Assembly: GCF_048544455.1 (NCBI RefSeq)
Contig: NC_133534.1
Span: 39,308,217-39,372,216 of the forward strand
Source: Silene latifolia
Lineage: Eukaryota > Streptophyta > Magnoliopsida > Caryophyllales > Caryophyllaceae
Length of the DNA stretch: 64,000 nt
Reading direction: 5' to 3'
Part shown: piece by piece, positions 35,232 through 47,046 of the stretch
How the letters are laid out: each line of letters begins with the position of its first letter
How positions within the stretch are numbered: position 1 is the first letter of the stretch
The notes under the pieces: generated by a model
The model's database searches: none
The model's input: the letters and a program-made list of their open reading frames with translations, nothing else
Told to the model about the DNA's origin: nothing
Position numbers and translations under genes: made by a program

Positions 35232-36470
35232 GCTCTTAAGATCAAAGAAGAAGTCGATAAGCAATTCAAAGCCGGGTTTATCAAAGTATCCGAATACTCA
35301 GACTGGGTAGCCAATATAGTACCCGTACCCAAGAAGGATGGGAGAATCCGTGTTTATGTTGATTTCAGAGACTTAAACAAAGCGAGTCCCAAGGACGACT
35401 TTCCTCTACCACATATCGACATATTGGTAGATAATACAGCAGATCACGCGTTGCTATCCTTCATGGATGGATATGCAGGGTATAATCAGATCAAGATGGC
35501 CATAGAAGACATGCACAAAATCGCCTTCATCACTCAATGGGGCACCTATTGCTACACGGTTATGCCGTTTGGGTTAATCAATGTCGGAGCTACATATCAA
35601 CGCACCGCAACTACACTACTACATAACATGATGCATAAAGAAGTTGAGGTATACGTAGATGACATGATTGTCAAGTCCAAAGATAGAGAGGGGCACATTG
35701 CGAACCTTCGGAAATTATTCTCAAGACTACGAAAGTAAAACATGAGACTCAATCCACAGAAATGTGCATTTGGGGTAACATCCGGCAAACTCCTGGGATA
35801 TGTCATTAGCGAACGAGGAATAGAAATAGACCATTCCAAGATCAAAGCTCTAATCGAAATGCCGCAACCTCAAACAGAGAAGGAAGTTAGAGGATTCTTG
35901 GGCAAGGTGCAGTACATAAGTCGATTCATATCGAAACTCACCATGATCTGTAAACCTATCTTCAAAAAGCTAAAGAAAACGGATCACACCATGTGGGATG
36001 ATGACTGCCAAATGGCATTCGACCGAATCAAGGAGATACTAGCCAAACCACCAGTGCTCATGCCACCCCAACGAGATCAACCTCTTGGTTTATATCTCAC
36101 AGTAACTGAAACAGCCATGGGTGCCATGCTGGCGCAAACGGTGGGAAAAGAAGAAAGGGTTATCTACTACCTTAGTAAGAAGTTCTTGGAGTATGAGTAC
36201 AAGTACACACCACTCGAGAAGACATGCCTCGCTCTTGTGTGGGCAACGAAGAAGCTACGCCATTACATGCTTAGCTACTCCGTCAAAATATATTCCAAAA
36301 TGGATCCTGTCAAATACCTCTTCGAAAAACCTGTTCTCAATGGATGCCTAGCGAGATGGACTTTGATGCTCTCAGAGTTCGATCTCAAATATGTACCTCT
36401 GAAAGTTATAAAGGGGCGCGCTGTCGCCGAGTTCTTCGCAGAAAATCCCATCAATGATGACAAACAATAG
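35232..36470 (+). pseudogene. Ogre reverse transcriptase and RNase H
   Basis: RT motifs in order: WVANIVPVPKKDGRIR, VYVDFRDLNKASPKDDFPLP, MDGYAGYNQI, VMPFGLINVGATYQR and YVDD at 35652-35663. One TAA at 35736-35738 splits RT palm from thumb. The RNase H follows (LYLTVTETAMGAMLAQ, with Glu where the first catalytic Asp normally stands, then YTPLEKTCLALVWA and KMDPVKYLFEKP). It is in frame with RT apart from the stop and ends at 36470 by a one-base loss. Most catalytic positions survive, so decay is limited. Confidence 0.87.
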
Positions 36471-36471
36471 A

Positions 36472-36853
36472 CACCTGGTCATTTCCGGATGAGGACATAC
36501 TCCAAACAGATGTAGACTCCTGGGACCTTTATTTTGATGGAGCGTCGAACTTAAGAGGATTTGGAATAGAAGTGTTGCTCATTTCTCCTGAAGGCGAGCA
36601 TACACCACTCTCTGTCAAACTCGACTTCGAGGTGACAAATAATGCGGCAGAATATGAGGCTTGCCTCATTGGACTACAAGCAGCGGTAGGTCTAGGCATC
36701 AAAAATCTTCGGGTACATGGAGATTCATCTTTGATCATCAACCAAATTACGGGATCTTGGAAAATTCGGAGTGAAAGCCTAGCACCGTATCAAGCCAGGA
36801 TAGACCAAGTTGCCCAATTCTTCGATCAAGGAACGTACCTACACCTACCTTGA
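36472..36853 (+). pseudogene. Ogre second, archaeal-type RNase H
   Basis: DLYFDGASNLRGFG, then NNAAEYEACLIGLQ and VHGDSSLIINQITG, carrying the Asp, Glu and Asp of an archaeal-type RNase H. A second RNase H after the Ty3 RNase H is a hallmark of the Tat lineage. It is shifted relative to the upstream domain and stopped by TGA at 36851. Confidence 0.85.
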
Positions 36854-38240
36854 GAAGAGAATCAATTTTCATATGCTCTTGCAAAACTCGCATCTTTGAT
36901 TAATATGCCGGATAATATGGTAGAAATGCCTTTATGCATCGAACGACGGTCAGAACCAGCTTATGTGCACCAAATTACAGATGAAGAAGAAAGCCCAGAG
37001 GAACCTTGGTTCCAAGCAATTCTGAACTTCAAACTCAACGGCACCTATCCACCAGACATGGACAAAAGAGGAAAACGTGCTATACGCTTACTAGCCTCCC
37101 AATACGTCCTCATGCAAGGAGAGTTATATAAAAGAACACCAATTGGTATAGTCTTGCGTTGCCTTGATCATTCACAGGCACGGAAAGTGATGGAAGAAGT
37201 TCATGATGGAGAATGTGGCCTTCACATGAGTGGACCAATGATGGCAAAGAAAATCACGCGATTGGGGTATTATTGGACCACAATGGAATCCGATTGCATC
37301 AAATATGTCAGACATTGTCATAACTGCCAAATCTTCGGGAATGTGCAACACGTCCCTCATTCATTACTCTAAACCATGACATCTTCTTGGGGAATCGACA
37401 TCATCGGAAAGATCACCCAGCCGAAATAGGAGGTCATTATTTCATTTTGGTGGCTATCGACTATTTTACCAAATGGGTAGAAGCGGCTTCTTATACTAGT
37501 CTCACAGCCAAGAACGTGGCAAAATTCATACAAACCAATATCATCTGTCGATACGGTTGCCCACATGAGATCATTAGTGACAATGGGTCACATTTCCAGG
37601 CTGAGACTGAGCAATTGCTAGCTAAGTACAAAATCGGACATCACCATTCCTCGCCGTATAGACTACAAACTAATGGTGCAGTAGAGGCAGCAACCAAAAA
37701 CGTTGTCACAATCCTCAAGAAAATGATTGACAATTATCGAGATTGGCCAAGTAAGATACCATTTGCCTTGTGGGGATATCGCACATCATTTAGGACACCC
37801 ACTGGGGCTAATCCTTTCTATTTGACCTACGGTATGGAAGCCGTGCAACCAGTCGAGCTCGAAATACCATCCTTGCGTATTCTACTCGAAAGTCAAGTCC
37901 CAGAAGCCGATTGGAAGAAGGATAGATATGAAGAACTCATCCTCCTGGATGAACGAAGATTGCGCGCATTACATAATGTGCAAACGTATCAGGCACGTAT
38001 CAAACGAGCCTTCAACAAAAGGGTTAAGCCAAGAAACATCAAATAAAGAGACTTAGTTCTCAAATCAGTTAGAGCTCTTTTACCCGTCGATCCATGAGGA
38101 AAGTTCAAACCCAACTGGGCCGGACCATTTCTAGTCAAGTCCATACTCCCGGGGGGTGCGGTTAGAATCACAGACCTAGATGGGAATGAATTTACTAACC
38201 CAACTAACCTCGACCAACTAAAATGTTACTATGCCTTGAA
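36854..38240 (+). pseudogene. Ogre integrase
   Basis: A zinc-binding HHCC part (EVHDGECGLHMSG and RHCHNCQ) in one frame to a TAA at about 37370, then the DDE core in another frame: GIDIIGKI, IISDNGSHF and NGAVEAATKN, so all three acidic residues remain. ALWGYRTSFRTPTGANPF and a C-terminal FLVKSILPGGAVRITDLDG part follow after stops near 38046 and 38096. The end at about 38240 (CYYA) is the end of pol. Confidence 0.85.
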
Positions 38241-38754
38241 TAAGAACAAAAATGCGCCTCGGGTAACACCATGTATCGCTCCTATGGCACGGAATAAAAA
38301 ACGGCCCCTGGCCAGCTAAAATTAAGTTTATGTCACCTTGCTCTTGCATTTTGACAAATCGTCATCCTCATATCATCAAATAAACTGAATTATGCTTTAG
38401 GAGTAAGTAAAGCTCATGCTTATTTTCTAGTTCATTACAAGCTCTTGCTTAGAATAATTATTCTTTTACATTTACTTGAACTACGTGAAAGGGTTTGATT
38501 TCATTTAAAAAAATGAATACGTAGGCAATCCTTCACAGGATACAACCCACTATTATTTTTAAATGTAAATAGAAGGACATTTGCATATGCATTTGGAATT
38601 CGACAAGAATAATAAAAGAAAACCACAACGGTTGCATAACCAATTAACCTTTTATTCATTTCCTTCCATAATAATAATAGTATGCCACATAATAAAAATA
38701 ATGCTAAAATAAATAGGCTAGGATTCTACAAACCCCACCATTTTTATTACAAAC
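38241..38754. other. Region between Ogre pol and the AAT array
   Basis: 514 bp, AT-rich, no frame or recognisable signal. It is the point where the sense pol gene and the antisense gene converge. Confidence 0.5.
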
Positions 38755-38970
<216 letters not shown>

Positions 38971-38978
38971 GACTTAGG

Positions 38979-40509
38979 CTATTTTTCCATTTTCTCTTTG
39001 CCTTTGTCATTCTTGTCATATTTCTTATCTCGACCACGAGCCGGGCGCTCCTGCGCTATCTCAGATCTAATCACCAACGGTCTCTCTCGTGGTCTAGCCT
39101 TGCCATTCTTATCAACCACCTTTTCGACGACAGGAGAGGTCTTCGGTTTCTTCGACGGATGAACAACTCGGAATCCGGCTTCATCCTCTCCCTCAGTCAA
39201 GTGCTTCTCTTTCTCTACGTCACGAACCTTGTAGTCAACAGGCTCGCGCTTCCTTAGCCTCTCACGCTCCTCAGGAGTAGTAGCCTTCCTACACTGCAAG
39301 TAGGAATCTGATACCCATAATGCGCTGACAGAAGAGTTTAGGAATGGCCCACTCTCTTCGGCTCTCAGTAGTAAGCGCCATAGCAGTCTGAGGAACAGTG
39401 TCAAGCCTCGGAATCATCTACTTCAATCCAACCTGCCTCATCAGCCTCTCGGGGAAGATGCATATCATGAATTCCAAACCAGGAATGCGCACCGATCGGG
39501 TAGGATCCAGAGACGATACTCCAGTGACAGACTTAAGATGCCACCATGGTACAATCCATCTAATCAGGGGTCCATCCTCGTTCTTCAATTTATTCTCCCA
39601 GTAGTTGCAAACCCTAGTAAAATCCACCATGTAAAGCCTGGTCCTCATTGCAATTGAGCGAGCATGATAAGCAGGAACATTAACTGGGGGCTCGATCAGT
39701 CGAAGACGCTCCATAAGCCAAACCTACCAAAGCAGGTATTAGTATCCAAAAAAACAAAAAGCAAAAGCAAAAACAAAAAAACGAAACAAAAAACAAAAAC
39801 AAAAAACGAAACAAAAAAAAAACCGAAAAAAAAAACGAAAAAAAAAGAAGAAAAAGAAAAAGTTGTATTCTTTTACCTGCAAGATGATGGGACTTCCTAA
39901 ATAAGGAAGGTCGCGGTTGGCTTTCCTGTTATCTAACCCCAATAGGATCTCTCCTAAACATAGGCAAGCTGGGTTCCTGCGCAGTTCCATCTGCTCAACT
40001 AGGCTCAAATAGCGAGGATCACCTTTCATATCCTCATCAACATGCCCTTGAAGGACATAACCATGCAATAGGCAAAATCCAAATGCCCTACGCCTCGCCA
40101 CATAGGAGATAGAAGGGTCTGCCATATTTATGAATCGAGTGATAAAATCAAGCATTCGGACTCCTTTTGAGGTCACAAGGCGATCAACCTCAGCTCTTGT
40201 CAATCCAAGCAAATCCCTAAATTTATTCTTATATCCTTGAGAAGTAGAGGGTATAGCAGGCATATGTTCTGGGTCTAAATCGCCAATTGCAGCAATTTCT
40301 TCAGGAAACGGACAGATATCACCTCCAGGGAAGGCAAACACGTGGAAGTTCGGGTCCCAATACTCAAGACAAGCATCCAAGAACGGTTTGACGACCTTAA
40401 TTAGCTTCAAGCTCAAAATCGATCCAAAGTTGTAGGCACCCATATCGTGTTTCTCCACATTTGAGAATTCGTTGGTCCATTGTTTGAGACGGATTTCTAA
40501 AGTACTCAT
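38979..40509 (-). pseudogene. Antisense DUF7745-like plant gene carried by Ogre
   Basis: Two exons: 39877-40509 (MSTLEIRLKQWTNEF..., 211 codons) and 39723 downward, joined by a 153-bp GT-AG intron (39724-39876) with a long T-rich tract; both exons are in phase. The text (GDICPFPEEIAAIGDLD, LLGLTRAEVDRLV, YVARRRAFGFCLLHGYVLQG, then RWIVPWWHLKSVTGVSSLD and FPERLMRQVGLK) resembles the plant DUF7745 family, known mainly from repeats and PMD-related proteins. A TAG at 39418-39420 interrupts it. The frame continues (PRLDTVPQTAMALTTES) and shifts near 39300 into a Lys/Glu/Arg-rich tail ending at 38979. The family name is from recognition only, and function is unknown. One stop and one shift mean it is probably inactive. 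Confidence 0.65.
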
Positions 40510-40589
40510 GATGTATGATTAATTAGAGAGTTTTTATAGGCGGAAGAAAGACGGAAGAATTATGTGAATAAAACCTCCATCGACGTCTA

Positions 40590-40597
40590 TATTTATA
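40590..40597 (-). promoter_or_regulatory. TATA box of the antisense DUF7745-like gene
   Basis: TATAAATA on the minus strand, preceded by AG, 80 bp before the ATG at 40509. Position and sequence suit a pol II core promoter independent of the LTR. Confidence 0.6.
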
Positions 40598-41416
40598 CTA
40601 AAAGCTGTTTCCTAAAATCTGTCAGGACGGACACACTGGGGAAAGGCCGCAGCACCTGCTGCGCTTCTTCAAAGGGACGCAACTCATACTGCGCCTCTTC
40701 CTCAATTGTATTTCTGTGATTTTCCGCGTTGGATCTTTTCTAATTCCTTAAAGCATAATTTCCTATTCGTGTGGGTTATTATTTTTGGCAATTTCGTCCA
40801 ATTACCGTATTTCGAGTTTCCTAATTCCACGGGCACATATTTCGAGGCGAGATCGGCATTTTCTTCAATTCAGCACACTTATCCATTTCTTTTTAGTTTT
40901 GTTTTTTGGGGAATCATTTCACCAATTTAATTATTTATTTCTTCAAACTTATCCATTTCTTTTTAATTTTTTTCTTTTTGGGGAATCATTTCACTCCCGT
41001 TTCATATCACATTTCAAACTTATATGTTTTCATTTTCATTTTCTTAGGGGGTAACCCTCCCTACCGTCCGGTCATGTGCGGCAAATTTTTTTGCATTTTT
41101 TTCGAGTCTTTGTCTTGCGCTAATTTAGGCGATGTGTACAAATACGTGTTTTATGTGCAATTTTTATGTAAATTTCGGCAGTATAACGACATAAACCGTC
41201 ATCTACCAAACCTGTTCAAAGCTAACCTGCAGGTAAAAACAAGACAACCCAGCAGCAAAGGCACTCAAGCCGTTATATACACAACCAAAAAGAGATATGT
41301 ACACCAAACTGGGGGCTCATGCCCTAAACAAAGTCCGAAAGTCCAAAATAAAGGTCCTAAAAATGTACAAAAATGCAGTACAGCCAACAAACAAAAACAA
41401 CAAAAAAACAAACGAA
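40598..41416. other. Spacer between the two antisense genes
   Basis: Holds the paired hairpin module at 40646-40701 and a T-rich imperfect direct repeat: a CTTATCCATTTCTTTTTA block with GGGGAATCATTTCAC at 40879-40924, again at 40947-40996. 41200-41416 is A-rich without a gene. It would be downstream of the PMD gene and upstream of the DUF7745-like gene. Confidence 0.6.
40646..40701 (+). repeat. Ogre paired hairpin module upstream of the DUF7745-like gene
   Basis: Units at 40646 and 40676, 30 bp apart, the first CGCAGCACCTGCTGCG. It lies about 50 bp upstream of the antisense TATA box. Confidence 0.85.
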
Positions 41417-43768
41417 CTACTGCTGGTCGCCGCCTAGCTCAGTAACTCTCGCCTCGAGAGCAGCGATCTCGGCGTCGCGGACCTCTAGCTCCCTCAACAG
41501 GCGAGTTGTCTCCTCTCGGGACTACGCTAGCTCTCGCTCCAAGTCACGCTCTCTCTGCAAATGACAAGGATTGGCTCATGTCAATCATTTCAAACATAAA
41601 GAAAGTTAGAAAACGAAGTAAACGGAAAGTTCATACCTGACGACCTCGACCACCAGCAACTACCGCGACGGCAGTAGCCCGTAGCCGGTTGGCTACCCTC
41701 CACAAAGCCACGAACCGAGATGGCGCTACCTGCATTTCAATAAACAAGGATTCTCAATGATTGGACAAAGTTAAACAAATACAAAAGCTAATTATTTAAG
41801 TTGGAGAACTTACCCTCCGAATCAGATGCTGCCACTCGTCCAGGCCAGCATCTGTCACCACCTCACCGAAGTCGCAAAGCTCGAAGATCGTCGTCATCCC
41901 CGCCACGTCAGTGTACTCAAGGGTCTCGGGGTACGCTAGGGGATCGACGCCTGCCGCCTCAACCTCCTGCAAAATTCAAATGGTTTCCATTAATCGATGA
42001 TCATTCATCTTGTTTTCAAGCCATTCGAAATAAAAGTAAAGCACTCACCACAACCGGCCAGTACGCCAACCTCCGGTAGAGGAACGTCGAGTAGTCCTCG
42101 CCAGGAAGAAGGAGAGTGTCACCACCGACGTCTGCCAAGTCAGCCTCCCTCTCAGCATCAGAAGGCTCCCTGAACATCATCCGAGGAGGCTCGATGGGGA
42201 CCATGAAGGCATCTCGAGAGCACTGGCGAGCCAAACACTCACCCAAGTACCACACATGACCCATCGACGTCCTCAGCAGCAACCGACTCGAGCTCCTGGG
42301 TCGAAGGACCTCATCCACAAAAGGAGGGACGCTAGTGTAGTCCGCCCAAGGCCTGGGCACCCACTCAGATAAGCAAACAAGAGGTCATTCTTATGACCAG
42401 TTCTAAAAGGAAGCGATGAGAAAGCAAATAAAGGAAAGTGATACTCACGCCACTCAGCTGCAGGGCGTTCACATCCCGTCGACAGACGTCGTGAGAAGAA
42501 CGCTGACTCTTTTTGCAACACATCACCCAATCCCTCACAACAGGATAGGCTCTCTCCCCTGGCTCCGTCCTCTTGGGCGTGAAGCCCGAAAAGTAGGAGT
42601 ACACCCCCGCCTGCTATAAGATAATCAATAACGATCTTTCGTGTTTTGATGAGAAAAGGAAATGATATTTCATGATACGAAATGAAGGTTCATATATCCA
42701 ACAGCAGTCCAGCACCAACAGTGGCAGGAGAAGTCCCCTTCTCTACCAGCCCCGGACGAACCATGGCCCTCATGTAGCGAATGAGGACCGCAAAACCAGC
42801 AGTGACCCAGTCCCAACGACCTAGGCCCCTCAGGTCAGAAAGGAAGGGAAGAAGCTTCGTCGACAGCCTCTCTCCCTTGTCTCCGAGGTAGAGCGAAGAC
42901 AAAAACTACCAGAGCCACAAACGAGCTCTCTGCTCCGCTGTACAGGGAGGAGGAGCCGTCTCCCTCCCATCGATCGTCACCACCGTCGGGACCTTACCAG
43001 CAAAGTAATCCCTGACGTAGGAACTCGGCACCAACCCGGGAACCACAGCAGCTTTCGCCGCCAGGTTCCAACCAATCAAGCTCCTAGCCTCAGCCGAGTC
43101 CAATCTCATGGCTGTCTCCGGACACACCACAGCCTCGGTCCCACACGGCAAGCCAGAAATCATGCCGTAATCCTCCAACGTGACCCCAACCTCACCAAAA
43201 GGCATGTGAAAGGTCGAGGTCGTATCCCAGAATCGATCAAGGAAAGCTCGAATCACGCAAAGGTTAGCCCGGATCTTCCTTCCCTTGATATCCCTCCACG
43301 CTCGTACCAAAGCACCAAACGCTCCCCGCTCGATGATGGTCTACTCCTCCGCCTACAGTCTCCCGTAAGCCTCCATCATCGTAGTGTAACCCGAGAAAGA
43401 CCTGATGTTCCCGGCCTCCTATTTTGATTCAAAGCGAGAGCTATCTTTAGCTTGAATGAAAGAGGAAATGGATAGCAAATGAAAATAAAAGAATGGTGAA
43501 TTCGATTTACCAAGCTCTTCACCGTCCTGTAGGACAAGTGACTCTCCGCTGCCCAGATGAGATGTCGGTTATCCCATTTCTCAGCCCACTCGGGTGCTCC
43601 CCTCAGCTGATGACCGCCTCGTCCGACATTGGCCCGCCTCGGGGCCTCCTCCTCAACAGCCTCCTCCTCGACGACCTCGTCCTCAGCGGCCGCCACTGCA
43701 GCAGCAAAAGCCTCATCTAACGCCTCCTCGAGCGTACGAGAAGAGTTAAGAACAGTGTCCACGTCCAT
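41417..43768 (-). pseudogene. Antisense seven-exon plant mobile domain (PMD) gene carried by Ogre
   Basis: Exons on the minus strand: 43511-43768, 42699-43418, 42449-42613, 42049-42363, 41814-41966, 41637-41729, 41417-41554. Every exon is a multiple of three. All introns begin GT and end AG except the second, whose donor now reads GA. The product would be about 613 residues: an Ala/Glu-rich N-terminus, WAEKWDNRHLIWAAESHLSYRTV, then the PMD core (STFHMPFGEVGVTLEDYGMI at exon 2), further PMD text (RWDWVTAGFAVLIRYMRA, YFSGFTPKRTEPGERAYPVV), and a Glu/Arg-rich coiled-coil end. Four in-frame TAG stops (two near 43348-43363, one near 42906, one near 41523) each sit where Gln fits. PMD proteins such as MAIN occur in hosts and transposons; the role in this element is unknown. 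Confidence 0.75.
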
Positions 43769-44547
43769 GGGACCTCTCCCTGATGTAGAAGCCTCGTCAC
43801 CTGAAAAATTAAAGTAATTTAGGCCGCGTCAAGTGACGACGAGCCTTAATTAGGGGATTTTCGAGCCTTCAAAGCTCCGAAATCGCTCTTTTCTCGCCAT
43901 CTTTGGCCATTTTCCCAAAACCCAACCGCTCATATGGTAATATGGGTCAAGTCAAGTCTAAGTTGAAGCTTAGTCATGGGTTCAAGTAGGAATTTCGACA
44001 GCATTTCGTTATAACGGTGATTATGCCCTAGAAAAGTGTCCTTAAAAAGCCGTCACAAATCAAAAATCCGAAATAGTAGGAAGGTTACCCATCATACAAG
44101 GATTCCAAATATCAAGTTTCATCACAAATGGGCAATCCTAAGGCTATTTTCGAAGCAATTTACGGTTCAGCTGTGAGACCGTCACAATTTCACTCAAATG
44201 CTCAAAACTCAATGAAAATTCGAAATGAATACATGGTTATGATTCTTATACTGCCAATTATCCATTTACAAAGTCAATTTTACAAGGCAAAATCGTTTGG
44301 GAGAAAAGCCCCAAATTTTCGACATTTTTAGGGTTTGAAACCCTAATTTGTCAGTCCAAATGCAGAAGATTAATGCAAAAATAATACACATACCTTGATT
44401 AGTCATGGCAAATGCAATATTTTGATCAAATTTTGGTGATAAATGGTTGGAATTTGAGAGAGTATTTGATGATTTATGTTTCAAAAATTATGAATAAAAC
44501 ACGATTTTTATCGAGTTTTTACTCAGACAGAGACACATCCAGGAAAG

Positions 44548-44603
44548 GACGCAACAAGTGTTGTGCCTCTTCCAAGAGACGTAGCTCTTGCTGTGCCTCT
44601 TTC
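44548..44603 (+). repeat. Ogre paired hairpin module near the PMD gene
   Basis: Units at 44548 and 44578, 30 bp apart, decayed by C-to-T changes (ACAAGTGTTGTG for the usual GCAGCA..TGCTGCG). A lone half unit (GTGCGCCTCTTCC) is at 44673-44685. Confidence 0.8.
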
Positions 44604-44831
44604 TCCGTTCCCCTCCAAGTCAATTTTCGAAAATTCGTTATAAGTTCGTTATTTGTGGGCCCATCTTTGGTGCGCCTCTTCCTCAACACCATATATCATA
44701 TATTTGGTCCATTTGATGTTTATTCTTCACCCGGACCCGTATTTTCGAGCAAACTGCGAACTGTCGCGGTACTTTATCAAGACCTCGCTTGCCACAACGA
44801 GCGAATACCCTATGACAGGTGTTTTGACACG

Positions 44832-44964
44832 CCTCGGTTATGTTCCCCCAGCGAGAGTTCCGGATAACCAATTGTCCCTCTCAACACATGGAGATCAGCC
44901 TCGATTATGTTCCCCCAGCGAGAGTTCCGGACAGCAAATCATCCCTCTCAACACGTGGAGTTCA
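44832..44964 (+). repeat. 67-bp tandem duplication
   Basis: Two copies starting at 44832 and 44899 with the shared block TATGTTCCCCCAGCGAGAGT and a second CCCTCTCAACAC block. A few substitutions separate them. Confidence 0.85.
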
Positions 44965-45761
44965 ACATCAATCTCGAGTTTTTTCCGAAGTTTGTTTGAA
45001 GACCGACCCAAGAAGATTTCTCCTAGCAGTTCCTACCGACGTCCTGCTACCCTTCAAATATTACATTTTGTTTCCCCTTGGAGTCCGACAGAGTAAGGAG
45101 TCTCAAGGAATCTCAGGTATGGTCTCTTCTTATGGCTGGCGAGCCTCCTCACGTAATCTAATGAACTTTAAACGACCCTCCCCGATAGTCGACAGACTCT
45201 AAAATATTCCCGACGACAGGTCCTTGGCTCAGACCCCTTGAGCTGCCTCGCGTCACCATAGTCGTCTGGTTGTAATTTTCGATTGACCTGATGGCTATAC
45301 TCTGACTTTTGCCTTGTCTAAGCCTCAGTCAAAGTGAGGGCTCTGTAGATACCTCATTTCTGCACCTCCCGCAAACCACCCGGTGATGATTGGGCCGCAT
45401 GTTTGGTACACGGAACGATTTATGACGGTTCGTAAGTTTATTGTCAAGTGATAGCTCAAGCACTTGTGTCAACCCCTTGGTCGTCATCTACGCGCCATTA
45501 CGATCGTTTTGACAGTAATTAGAGTACATTTGGAGTCCGGGTCAAAAAACTGTCTTCATTTTCTAATAACCGTTTATAAATGCCGAGTCAGGGTATTCTG
45601 GAATGTTCCGGATATTTTATTCCATATTTTCAATATTTTAATCTTTGATAAATTATATCCCGAAATTAGTTTATAAATAATAAGGAAATCAAGATCAAAC
45701 CGCAATTCCATAATAGAAACGCGGAAATCTTTCTTCCGCAGGAGGAAACCCTTGGGGAAAG

Positions 45762-47046
45762 GACGCAACAGGTGATGTGCCTCTTCCAAGAGACGCAGTG
45801 GCTACTGCGCCTCTTCTCCAGCTCCTTTCTACGTATTTTCAAATCTTTTCGAGATTTACTTCCAAAGTGTCACCGAAACCCTAATTCCTCCGTTTGATTA
45901 GTATAAATAGAGACCTTTGTTCCTCATATTTCTCACGCGAGTGTCCGCCCTTCTCTTCTCCCTTTGCATTCTAAGACCACGCTCTTACTTTTTGGCGTCT
46001 ACGTGCTTGAAATTTCGACCACGTAAGCTCGGATCCTTCTGAGTACCAGCCTTGTTTTGCATGACCGACCAATTTGACCAACTCCACATCAATCAACTTA
46101 ATCAATTTTGTTCGTTTTCCTCTTAGAGGGCACTTTCTTCATACATTAGAGTCGAGCATCAGTAAACGTTAACTTAGTTAATCTCATTTCGTCAAACATG
46201 TAAGTCTGAGGGTGTAAATCCCATCTTTTATCATTGTACTTTATTTTTGTAATCATTATTGTAAGGTTTACGTCGAAAGTATATTCAAAACCGTTTTGCA
46301 AAACCTTTATTCAAACCCTTTTTGCGAATTAACGGGAGACAGACGTCGAGAAGGAGCGCAGCAACTACTGCGCCTCTTCGAAGGGACGCAGCACCTGCTG
46401 CGCCTCTTCCAGAGGCTGCCGCAGTTCCTGCTCTCCTTCTTCTTCCCTCGTCTTCTATTATTTTCGTCTGTCATTTTTTGTTTCGTCTTCGATTGTTCTT
46501 ATTTCATTAACACGATAATTTTAGTATGATATTTTTGACACGTAAATCATTAATAATTTATCATCATTAAATTCCCAACTTAAATCCCTTATAATTCATA
46601 TTTGCGGGTTTTCGTCATTAAAATCAATTTGGGTTTTAGAGGTTCGATTCATCAATATCAAGTCTCTGAAATCCATATTTGGTATATTCGCATCTGTTAT
46701 TTATCATCATCATCATTAGTTCGTCATTAATAAATCTAATAGCCTGATTAATTTGTCTTAGTTTGTTAGTTCATTATTAATCTTGTTATTAATCTTATAA
46801 TTCATCTTGTAATTAATTCATTCTAATTAGCTCTAATTCATGTTTTATAGTTTTCATGACCAATTCATATGTAAATAATATAATAAACCACTTCTATCCG
46901 AGTAAAATATTATTAATCGAGCATTAAATTCACCAATGAACATTAACAACACGCAATTCCGGCTTCACGGCTAGAATTCAGGTCAGGAACAGACGCAGCA
47001 ACTGCTGCGCCTCTTCCAAAGGACGCAGCCCTGCTGCGCCTCTTCC
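45762..47046 (+). repeat. Three paired hairpin modules of the 3' LTR
   Basis: Pairs at 45762/45792, 46354/46385 and 46991/47022, the same places as in the 5' LTR. The second and third pairs have more perfect arms here (GCAGCAACTGCTGCG at 46994). Confidence 0.85.
45902..45909 (+). promoter_or_regulatory. TATA box of the 3' LTR
   Basis: TATAAATA followed by GAGACC, the copy of 12314-12321. In this position it could drive transcription out into the flank. Confidence 0.65.

Larger units (their letters stand above)
43769..45343. other. Ogre 3' non-coding region
   Basis: 1.57 kb upstream of the antisense PMD start and before the 3' LTR. It holds a hairpin module pair, a 67-bp tandem duplication and the polypurine tract (AAAGTGAGGG, 45331-45340). 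No clear TATA box is seen upstream of the PMD start. The frames over 44412-45202 are not supported. Confidence 0.6.
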
